Source of the DNA: Tiliqua scincoides
Taxonomy: Eukaryota; Chordata; Lepidosauria; Squamata; Scincidae
Length of the DNA: 64,000 bases
Assembly: GCF_035046505.1 (NCBI RefSeq)
Contig: NC_089830.1
Span: 7,244,315-7,308,314 of the forward strand
Reading direction: 5' to 3'
How positions within the stretch are numbered: position 1 is the stretch's first letter; every line of letters starts with the position of its first letter. The translations under genes were made by a program, and so were the position numbers. A model generated the notes under the pieces. It had not been told where the DNA came from. It did not search any database and was given only the letters and a program-made list of their open reading frames with translations. This document shows, piece by piece, positions 11,419-23,400 of this stretch.

Positions 11419-14400
11419 GGTTTCCATATCTGCAAAGGGCCCCCCGGAACAGAACCCTTGCACATACAGGGGAACACCTGTAGGTATCTTTTCTCTTATT
11501 CGCAAGATCTATCTTGTTAGCCTAAGACAGAGGATCCATTTGACAAGATCCTAGGGGTTCTTCTCCCCTCCAAGCTGAAACAGATAGTAAGCTGGATACA
11601 TCTGATTGACCCACCGGTCAGACAGAAAAGCAGGTGTAAGAATCACCTTATATGCCCTGGAATCTCCGTTCCCCAAGGAACTTGACCCGAAGTAGGCAGC
11701 ACAAAATGGCCATTTGAATTCTGCACTTTATCTTTTAAGAAGATGGAGACCTATGGAGGAACAAACCAAGTAAAACTTATAACCCATTCATTCAGGACAT
11801 ATGATCATCACTCTCCTGGTTCCATTGTTCTCTGGTCACAAGCTCCTGGACTGACTGTTAAGAAATACTCACCCTGATGTGGATGTCCTGGAAGAAAATG
11901 AGCAGTGTTTGCCGGATGAGCTGAAATTCACCAGGTGACAGATGGTTGTAAGTCTGGAACAGAGAACCAGAACATGACATAAGCTACTCATAAGCAGCTC
12001 TGGCTTCTGCCACAACACCCTGTGCACTGGTGAGGACCATGAAGAACTGCCTTCAGCACTCCCCTTCACATACACCATTATTTCAGGGGAGCACAGCCAG
12101 GAATCACAACACTTGGTGATCAGCCCAGGTGAGATTGGAGATCTCCAAATCTCTTTGGAAGTATATTGGAAATATCTGGCTTCTGTGACTAAACCTGGCA
12201 GCCTATTTCAAGAAGCAGGGAGTCAACACTGGAACATAAGGGATCTTACATCAATGATTTGTCGAAAGGTTTCATCTACTTGGTTCATAATGCGGGGTGA
12301 ATCTTGGATGAAATCTTTGATGGTGTCCAGATGGTTGAACGTAACAAGCAGAATGTCTTTGGGTCGAGGGCACAGGAGAACTTGATGCTTGAAAGCCATG
12401 GTCATCAGATCATAGAGCTACAGTAATGCAGATGGAATCTGGTTAGATGACAGAACCCAAGCTGGATCTATGAGGTACTAGGGGTGGAATGTGCAGTCCA
12501 TTCAACATTGGAGGTTCCAGGTGTCTTTGCCACTAGAGGTGCATCCACTAAGAGCAGGGCCTCCTCCAAAGTGGCACTGACTTTCTGGAATGTGCCCTCA
12601 CAGGGGCCTGTCTGGCTCCTACACTACAGACCTTCAGGTATCCCATAAAGATAAATCCCATAAAGCTCAATACGTCGATCGCGATCCACCGGTCGATCAC
12701 GAGGCAAAATGAGTCGATCGCAGGCTTCTCTCCCATCCACGCATCCCTGGGAGTGAGCTCTGTTGACTCTACTGGGGCTGACTCGTGAGTAGACCTGGAG
12801 AGGAGCCGCTGGCAGGCTTCTCTCCCGTCCACGCATCCCTGGGAGTGAGCCCCATTGACTCTACTGGGGCTGACTTGCCTTTCCCCTGTTTTTGCACTGG
12901 TCTGTATGGAGATCTGCCCCCCCCCCCAACTTCCATCTGTTGGTTCTGTGTGCAAGGGGTTTTGCATTGGTCTTGCTGTGATATCTATATAGAGATCTTC
13001 CCTCCCCCACACCTTTCCCCTGTTTTTGCACTGGTCCGTATAGAGAACTGCTCCCCCCCCCACTTGTATTGGAATCCAGGAAGATCTGGTGAGGAGGTAG
13101 ATGTGGTGTCAACAGTGGCCCCTTTAAGGGTAAGGCCTGGGCATCCAGCAGAGTGTGCTGCACAGCTGCAGCCACTTGAAGGCAATAGGGCCCTCAGGGA
13201 TATAAGAGCACCTGAAGCAGGAAGGGCTCCACTTATTTATGTGAAGCAGCCTTTTCCTACATGAAGATCATTAAGTCCAAGTACCGTTCCACCATGACTG
13301 ATGAACATTTGGAAGTGTGCTTGAGGCTGGCTGTCAGCAGCTACTGTCCGGACTATGCATCCTTGGCTGATTCACTTCAGTGCAAGTCATCAAAGTAAAC
13401 TCAAGTAATTACAAAAAATGTTTATAGTTAATTATGTTGTGTTGTGCAATATTAGCTCATGCGGTTATGCAGGGTACACCAACATACATTGTACACATAA
13501 ATGTTATATGTTATGATGGTGCGAACATTGTAAAAAAACTCTGGTAGATCTCCGGGCCTTGCTGGGTTTCAAAGTAGCTCTCGAGCCAAAAAAGTGTGAG
13601 CACCCCTGCCATAAAGACTTGGCTTTTCAAGATAGTCTTTGGCATAGTTGGACCATATTGCTGTTTTGTATTCTTGTTGTTGGTTTCTCTTTGAGTTGTG
13701 CTGTTTTGATACACATTTATTACGTTCTGCTTCTCTTTGCTGGTCGATTTTTGTTGCACTGAATTGCTGTTAGTCAATTTGGGCTAAATATGTTTAAAAA
13801 GCAGGATATAAATCTTTTAAAGTGAAATACTATTCACACCAGCTGCCACATTCAGTTGATTTAGTTTTCCAGCTTATCCAGATTCTGGCCTTGCTTGAGT
13901 TTATAATAAATGCTTAATAAAATGCATTCTGAAACTCACATTCAGGAAACAATAACAGGGAATTATGATGAGTGGGACAAGCAAGGACATTTCATAAGAC
14001 AGTGAAAAGTCGTGACAACAGTGTCACATATGCACATGTGGGTGGATAACAATAAAATATGTGGGTCTTGTCAATCAATCATTTCTTCTGGGTCTATGAG
14101 TCTATCCAGCCATCAAGTTCTTTCCTCAATGAGAACTGATTTCTGAGATTGGCAAGCAATTGTGAAGCTAGGTTGTCCAAAGCAATCCAAGAAGTCACAA
14201 AAACAGCCATTAAAATGAGCCAGCTGTGGCACAACTGTGCAATTCCTTCATCACAATCCCTGACATTTCAGCACGGACACACATTTTGTCACATAATTGT
14301 GACACATAAGGTGCAATCCTAACCAAATTTCTAGCACTGGCATAGCTGTGCCAGTGAGGCATATGCTGCATCCTGCAGCTGGGGGGCAGTAACAGAGGCC

Positions 14401-17400
14401 TCCTCAAGGTAAGACAGTGTTTGTTCCCTTACTTTGGAGTTGCGTTGCCCTTTGCTCAGTGCTGGAAAGTTGGTTAGGATTGCACTTGTAGTTGGCGACA
14501 AGGAGTAGGGCCTTCTCCGATGTGGCACCAATTTTATGTAATTCCCTCAGTTTAAGAACTGCTCCCTCCATGGAGGCTTTCCAGTGGGACCTTAAGACTC
14601 TTCTTTTCAAACTCGCCTTCCGAGTTTGGGCTTTTAATATTGAGGGTTAAGGTTTTATGCTGATTGTTTTTATGGGCTGCATTTTTACTGCCTACTTTTT
14701 TACTGTCTGCTGCTGGCTTTTAATGAGACTTTTAAGTTGTATTTTTTTTTTTAGATAATTTTAATGCTTATATTTTATATTACATTGTTTTTGTATTCTT
14801 ATACAGTATTTGCACTGTAAGCTGCTTAGAATGCCCATTGAGAGATTAAGGGCCCAATCCTATCCAATTTTCCAGCACCGATGCAGCCACAATGCAGCCC
14901 CAAGGTAAGGGAACAAATGTTCCCATACCTTAAGGAGGCCTCTGTGACTGCCTCCCTACCACAGGATGCAGTTCATGTCCCATTGGCACAGCTACACTGG
15001 CACTGGAAAATTGGATAGGATTGGGCCCTCAATGGGGTGGTATTATTATTATTATTATTATTATTATGGCTATGGACTGTGATGGTGCAGTAAAATTCCT
15101 GCCTGGAGAAACTGGGGCATCACTTTGTTCTGCACCTAAGCTCAGCCTACGTTTAGAGTTGTGTGCACTGTCCCCTGTTCCATGTGATGACAGCATTTGT
15201 TGGCAAGCAAAGGGTTATCCAAATTCACCCAAAGTCACCTGGGGAAATGGAAATATTTCTGCTCACCTTATCCATGCTTGGGGGGTTCAGTCTCATTATT
15301 GAGGCATGAGCCAGGCGTTCAAACACTGTCCTCAGGGCCTTCCTGGTATAGAGTTCCTGCGGCTTAAACAGCTCCTCCATAAACTTCTCATTAAACATGG
15401 TCGTAATGATGTCATTCATAACTGCAAAGACAAAAGGCCAAGATGTCAAGAAATAGACCAGCTCTGCCTTAGTGCTACAGGAAGACACAGACATCTGTAA
15501 GGAAGGGAGAGCTTGCAAAGATCTAACCAAAACACATCATGTCCTCACAGTGTCTCCTGCACAAGGCTATGCTCTCTTTTGAATTCCCCTCCTTTATGGA
15601 GACTTGCACAGAAGACATTACCAGTGTTCATGACCAATGATATCACCAGCATAGTTAACTAAGCATGGCCTGGAAAGCATTTTCAACTCTGTCGCCACTG
15701 CTATTTCCACTCAGGATCCTTTGCAATTGATACTTTCCAATAAGATGAAGTGCTTTCAAACTCCAAAAGGAATATTCAAAATATTGAAATATTTTGATAG
15801 CAGGTGGTACTATTGCCAGACAAATAATTCCCTTCCAATTGAAAATTGCATAATTCTGTTTATGTCACTGTTGCACCGGATCCACAGCAACTTAATCACA
15901 ACAGGAAGAGAATCACAGGACCTTGCGTCTCTCTCCCCCCCTCCAACATTTAACCATTTGCAGTTAGTTGGATATTGACACACAACTAAATACCATTGGT
16001 GGCAATAAAAATTACTGGTGGCCTCTTTCTTCAGTTCAGTAAGACCTTTATTGGCATAAAAGGCCTCTTTCTTCATTTAAGGCAGATACAGAAGAACATG
16101 TTAACAGAATTACAACACTGCCCAGGGCCAGTTCATCTATGAGGCAAACTGAAGTGATTGCCTGAGGAAGCAGATTGGCAAGGCATGTCCACTACAGCCT
16201 TCTTGCCTGCCTCCACTGATCCTCCTCCTCCCACTCTCTGGAGTGGAAAAGGAAGAGGGAAATAGAGAAGAAGCATGGAGGAGAAGAGATCAGTGGACTA
16301 GAGTGTCAGAGAAGGAGAAGCTGGCTCATCACCAGGTAACAGGGCAGCTTTTGGAATGCTGGTGCCAGGAGGTCTTGGGCTGCCTCTGATATTGCCTGCC
16401 ATGTATTAGCAAGATTACCACCCTATCCTGGTAATGGTCCCATGTACTGGCCATAGATAAATATCCATTACAAGTTAACACAGGGATGTCAAACTTGTTT
16501 CATACAGAGGGCCGAAGTTAACATTCGTGGTGCCTGCTGAAGCTCAGAAGTGACTTCACGGGGCAGAAAGTGACATCATTAAGCAGATGATGGCCACTTT
16601 GTTCTCACAAAGAAACTCATTAGCTGCAAACGACAGAAGAGAAAATGTGCACATCTTCATATTTTCAAGATATGAGAGACCCCAATGATCAAGCTGGGAA
16701 ACCCCAATTATAACAGGGGCTGGAAAAATTGCTTCCAGGAGCTGCATTTGGCCCATGGGCCTTATGTTTGATACTCTGGGTTAACACCACTAGAAACATC
16801 ACACTAGTGCTAATTAGATGCCATTCCTTTATACCCAGTATAAAGTACAGAAGCATTGTTGGTCTTGAGAAGACTTTCCCGCACACTGCAGTAGATATCC
16901 TTATTGCTAACAGGTAGCTTGAGCATTGGTGGGATACAGTATCCCACCAGCTGTGACAACTACTATTAGAAATGAGTGTACATGAGGACCAAGAACAGAG
17001 CAGGAAAAATATTTCACAAACATGGTCAAAATTTGTCGGTTGCAGGCAGTATATTTTAGCGGACAAGATTTTTCAACCAAGCCAAAATGAAGGGAAATTT
17101 TCTGGGGCAGAGAGACATACACACTGTATGAGGAAGCAAAAACAAGACTCGTATGGGCACTAATGATGCTCTCCTATGCTGAAAAATGTGATGTTCAATA
17201 TTATCTCCTGCCCGATTCCTGGTCAACAAGGGAACTTTTCTTCAAGTTCCTCACACAGCAGCTCCAGTCTGAAGTCTTTTTTAGCCGCCATTTTCATTTT
17301 CCCCATGCATCAAGTAGTAGTATTTACAGTATTCAATCCAGTTTACAACAGGTGTTGCTAAGTTCAGAGTCACTAGGGACAGATGTGCTGCTGCAAATCC

Positions 17401-20400
17401 CTCTTGGTCAACTCTCAGACAATCCATACCAAACTGCAGTAAAGCTTCTCCCACTGTATAGCTCTACACAGTCAGTCCGCACCTTATGTCGATTTTCCCT
17501 GCACTTTGCAACCCCAACCAACAATTTAAATAGTGCAAGCAATTCTGCCTGCCAGTCTACTTATTAAATACATTTCCAAGAATGAGTAGGAGATTGGAGA
17601 ATGAACATCAATTGGTTCCAGTTCCTGTCTGCCTCTTGTAGTTCTCAAAGAGACAGTATGTATTCCTTGGCTGTAAGGGATTTTCAAGGTAATTCTGAGC
17701 ATGTGTAATTTTGGATTTAGGTACAGAATGTAACCCCTGTGTAAACTGCAGGCTGACTGTATACAGGTTTCTGGTCATTTTCTGCTCTTGGAAAAAGCTG
17801 CCTACAATAGAATTTAAAGGCTCTTAGTCCCCTGGTGGCTTTTGGAATTTGCAGCCTGTCACATTATCTGTTCTGGTTCAGGAAAGCTCTCCAGGAATTA
17901 AAAGGAATCAAACTAACCTCTAGCATTTTGCATCATGTTGGACGTAAAGGTACAAGACAGTTCATTCCACCCCTCTGCCAACATTTAACCCATGAGGAAA
18001 AATGACTGGTGGGCCAGCCTGGTCACTTTCTTACCCCTCAGGGTTCTGGAGGGTTTTTCGTGCCATTAAGCTACTAATCTTTGTCCACAAATGAAAATGA
18101 GGAAATCCTGAATCATTCCACTATCCACAACAGAGCCCTGTGTGGGCATGCTTTTTTGACTGCAAAGGAATCATTAAGCAATTACAAGTGTGAACTACAT
18201 AGCATGGTTGCTAGACACAGTGTTGTAGTGCACTTGCAACAGGCAATTAAGGCTGTTGACTTCTGGCCAAAGCTACTTTTGATAGGGGTGCATTGTCATA
18301 GGCAATGCAGGCAGGCAGATTCCCTCTCCCCGCCTTGCTGTTTATGTACAAGAGTGCTGCATAACCAATAGAAACAGATAAATTTCAGAATTCTTGGGTT
18401 ATCCTGTTGCAGAATTGACTTTTAAAAAAACTTGATGGTTTCCTCCTCTCAATCTATTCAGCAGGGGAGTCTTGCTAGTCTGCTGCATCAAAATCATTAC
18501 AGCCTTAAAGACGACCATATTTATTTCAGCATAAACTTGTGTGGATTACAGTTCATGCCATTGAACTGTCCATGCTTATTTTTATTATTAAAAATATATG
18601 CAGGTATAACCTAATTATCCATGGATTTTTCACCCAGTTTTATTTCAACGTGATGAGAAGTGTCTTTTAAATTAAAGAAAAAAAGTCGTTTAACAATAGC
18701 CTCATTAATGTGAGAGAGGGCAGCTGGCTGACAATGATTCTCACTCCAGGCACTTAGAACAGCTTCACTCCAAGGCAAGTGACCCCCCCTCCCTTCCCCC
18801 AGAGCAAATGAAAGAATGATAGTCACTTTGCGTTCTTTCCCAGAGCTGTGCTCTGGGTGAAGGGAGGTGTCCTGAAGCCTTTCTAAGCACCTGGAGAGAC
18901 TGATTGATGGATTGTCTGCCTAATGACTCTGTCTTATATCACAAAAGTCAGCAAGGCTGTTTTTAAATTGCCTAGAAAAGGGACATTGTTTTTTAAATGG
19001 ATTTGCTTTAATGTGATTTTTGCCATCCATGTGAGTTCTGGGAATCCTTGTGAATACCAAGAATCAAACTGCACTTATATGTCACTTTTCAACAAAAGCT
19101 CATAGCAGTTCACAAAATAAAATACCTGAAAAAGGGTTCCTTGACCCAAAAGGGTTCAAAATCTTAAAAAGTAGGGTATATAAGATATATCTGATGACAT
19201 GGACCCTAGCTTATGCTGAAATAAATTCATTCGTCTGCAGGGCACTACAAGACTTTTGGTTGGTTTTCAGTCCATTCAGAATCTGTCAAACATGATGCGG
19301 CAAATGCTTTATACATTCTGGGGAGGGGGGGAAATGAGCTCAGATACGAGTAATGGCAAACTGCACTTTATTAAGAAAAAACTATGGAGTGGAACTAGTA
19401 AAAGACAGGCTGAGGAATTGGTGGCTAATTTTGCAGCAAGGAAGGAAAAAGGGTGAGAGAGCCGGGAACAGCTTGGTGCAGAGACAGCGCATGCATGCTC
19501 TCCACCTGCATTCTGCTCATGAAAACTGCTCATGGCACTCATGCAGTCAGTTGCATGCTTGCGCTCACAAGTATGTGGACCAAAGTTCTGGCAGTCGGCT
19601 GAGTAGAGCTACAGCCTATGCAGATTCGGAAGAATTCCCAAAGAAGTCTGTCCTCCCAGGGGTCATTTCTGCCAGATTTTGAACACAGAAAGCCTCAAAG
19701 AATGGCTAGTTGGTTAGTTGCTACCACTATGGCAGCGAAGCAGCAGGGGATGGACTGTGTATATGTGGGTGTGTGTTTCTATTGCATGCAGCTAAAAATG
19801 TTACAGTACCTCGTCTCCTGTCCACATCAGTCCATTCATCTATAAGAAGCACAAAACAGAAAAAAATGACGGGTCAAGGAGTAAAAACAACACACTAACA
19901 AAAGGTTGAAAGGTAGGGAAATGGATGGAAAAGAATCCAGCAAAGGGACTATTTTCTTTTTTTCACATCAGCATTGCACGTACTGCCACCTTGGAGCTAT
20001 ACAGCAATGAAGGGAAGTGCTTCCAAAGAATTTTTAAAATCACAATTATAATTTAAAAATGTGTGGCCTATGACGGAATGATGGGCTGATGTCACAAGTA
20101 TGATCAAACGGATGTACGATGTTTGTGCTCAACCATTTCACACAATGGATGCACTATGTGGGGAGAATAATCCTATGCATCCAGCAAGAAAATTTTGTGA
20201 AAATACAGTGTTCAACTGGACATGCACACCTTGATGCGGACTGTTCATCACACACAAATGAGGCACACAATTCTGTGACCAAATTTCACAAAAGTGACTG
20301 TGTTCAGAGACCTCAGCTTCATGCTAATATGCAATTGTGCGAGAGCCATTCTAGCCCTCAACCAAGTATAACCACCCAGGACGAAGCCCAGTCCCATGGC

Positions 20401-23400
20401 TCCCCCAGCAAAGACTCCCCCCCCAGCATTGCCCAAGCAATTCCTGCCACAAACATAGTGGCCCACCCATCCACCCACCCCCATGGCCAAAAACAGGGAG
20501 TATATGCCCTAAAGGAATGTCTGAGACCTCAATCATTGCACATGCTGGGCAAACATTCACCTGAAACCCTCTCGTTTTGTAGCACAGGGGGCTCAAAATG
20601 ATCTCCACAGAGAGCAGCCCCTTAAAAAGGTAGTGTCCATGTCACCATTTCCCTGCCCCCACATGGCACCACTGCACATACAAGCCGGTGGCATCACCTT
20701 CCTTCACAAACAACGAATATGCATCTCAAGCCAAGGAACAAGTGTGTCTGATGCTCTCATCTGTCCGTCTCTGTTTCTCCTTGCTCTCCACAGGCAGCTG
20801 TCCCACAGGGATGTCTACAGCCTGCCTGTCTGCAGGGATAAGCGAGAGCCCAGGTGCTGCTCACTAGGGTTGCTCACCTACCATGCCCAGTCAGGTGCCT
20901 GTAGGTGAGCAAAGTGGTGCAGCCAGTTCTCACAGGCAGCTGTTACTTGGCTGTTACAACAGCCCTACTGAGAGGAGATGTTTGGCAACCCTACTTGTTT
21001 GTTTTTCTTTCAGCTGCTGCTCCATTACTGATACAGCTTAATTAAGACTTTGGCTGAATCACACTTTTATCAGCAGACAGGAAACCCCCCCAATAGCTCC
21101 CCTGGGGAGCTCCAGGCAGAGGTGTGTGAGGGGGGACTGCAGGGTCCCAGCCCCCAATACCTGGGATTCCATGGAGCGTGTTTCCACCTGTATCAAGAGC
21201 CCCCTGTTCTCTAAAAGTGGGATACCTGATGGGAGGTGCAGGGGAACAGAGGATGGTAGGGCAGGCACAGGCAGTCGGCTACACAAGTGCCATAGCCAGT
21301 CGTGGGGGAGGGTTGGCAACTACCCACACAAGGGTACAAATGGACAGATGGGCCACTGCAGTAGGTGCTCCATGGTACACAGTTGCCAATGACTGACCCA
21401 TGCAAAGTCAAACCCAAGAGACAAAGGCACAGTCCCTTGGCAGTGAGACACCCCTGACTAAGAGAGATACAGATGAAGTGGCTGATGTCAGACAAAGGAA
21501 GGTCAAGAAGGGCAGGTGGGGAAAAGCTAGCACCAGTCACAAGGGGGTGAGAGGGGGAGGGTGCCAGCCACCAGCCCTAAGGGCCAGCCAGTAGTCATGA
21601 GGTGCCTGCTGCTCCCCCAGCCAGCCCGGAGGAACCAGCAGCCTTGAGACGTTTGTTGTCCTCCCAGTGTGTTCTGATGAGATAGCCAGCAGCTCCATGG
21701 TGCTGGCCACTCCCCAGCCAGCCCCAAGGCTCCAACTTACAGCCCTTCACATAGGCATATGTTGTCACCGCCAGACATGGAGCCTCCTTGGGTTGGTGTG
21801 GCTGGGCTGGGCTGTGCCTATGCACTTGCTTCCATGGGAGTGGGGATGGTACCAGGGTATGGGTTTGGCAGGCGGCTCTGTGGTCTGGTGGGCAGGTCTG
21901 GAGATGTGTCTGTGTGGCATTACTCAGTTGACTGGTGGTTGTGGCACTGATGCGGCAAACCCAGTGATAGTGTTTGAGCAGCACTGTTGCTGCTGGGGAT
22001 GCTGGTGGTGTTGTTGGGCTCACTGTGCTTGCAGGACATGTCTCAGGCTTGACTGTCTCCCTCCCCCCACTTTGCTGGCCTGGTTTAGGATGAGATGGGT
22101 GCTGCATGAGTGTTGTGTGACATCGGTGCAGTATCCAGATAGGATTGGGCCTTTAGTGTCAGTTCTGTCTTGATTTTTTCCCATATGCTACAATGTTCAG
22201 TTTCTGGGACAGTTTCTGGCACAATCTTCCTCAAAGACAACCAAAGACATTCTCATCTTAGAAGCCAAGGAGCTTGCTCACAAACTGGGATTCCATAAGC
22301 CACATGTTATGTATGGCAAGATCTACAGAAATGGTTAGTTTCTTCTCTATGCTAATCTCTTTTTTAGGTCATACTTATAGAGCTTTCTTCAAAATGCCAC
22401 CATTGCCACCATTCAAATGTCCAATAGGAAATGTTCCCCACTGCAATGTTCCCAAGTGCTACTAATGCGGAATTGTGTTACGAAATGTTGGGTTTATCAC
22501 CATCAGCTGTAAGATATAAGACTCAAAACTATTCAGCACAACAGTCTGTCAATTACTTGAGGCAGGAGAACCGCATGGGTTTATTAACCACCTGTGACTT
22601 AAATGTCCCATTCAATAAAATGAATGAATAAATGTTCATTATTTATGATGAATAAAATGATTCAAAATGTTCAAAATACAATAGGATAGATAGAAGAAGG
22701 CTAACTGGAAAAATATTAAAACTGTTCCAAGTAAAGCAGCTTGCCCAGGGGCAACTGATTTCATGTAATCAGATTAGCAGAAGTTACTTCATTGAGTGTT
22801 GAAAAAAAAAATTAAGCCACCTTGGTTACTCTATAGAAAGGTGGGCTAGATACACTACAGACAAATAAACAGGCCCCTGAACAAGAGAACTTAGCAGCCA
22901 GCAAATTAATTTTAAAAAGAGAGAGACCTTAAAAAAAATAAAGCTACTAAGGGCCCAATCCTATCCAACTTTCCAGAACTGATGCAGCCACAATGCTAGC
23001 CTGAGTTAAGGGAACAAACAATCCCTTATCTTGAGGGGGCCTCTGCCCCCACCATTTCAGGATGCAGTGCATGCCTCTTGGCATGGCTGCATCAGTGCTG
23101 GAAAGCTGGATAAGATTGGGCCCTAAGTAGAATATATGACATAGGATTCAGGAGAGCAGGATAGTAAAAGTAGACTAATTTTTGGAACTGTCAAAGTGTA
23201 AAGGGGCAGAAAATCTTCATAGCCCATAGCCAATAAGCCTGAATAGTTTTTACTGCAACACTAGGCAGACAATTGTTAGTCTCAGGGATGTCTGACCAGA
23301 AGGTGAAAGCCTTCTCCAAGAAGAATCACCTTCTTAGTGCTCCAGGTTCTACCACAAACCCTGCATGCACTACAGACGGTTAACAGGAAAGCAGAGCCTC

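Noticed and set aside
12548-13264. Open frames on both strands at the broken hAT element
   Set aside because: They read a 92-bp duplication and poly-C tracts. Only the 3' transposase segment (to 13398) matches a protein family.
20119-22173. Open frames of 160-170 residues on both strands in OSCP1 intron 1
   Set aside because: No recognisable motif, biased low-complexity composition and frames on both strands. No splice evidence except the small segment reported at 22201.
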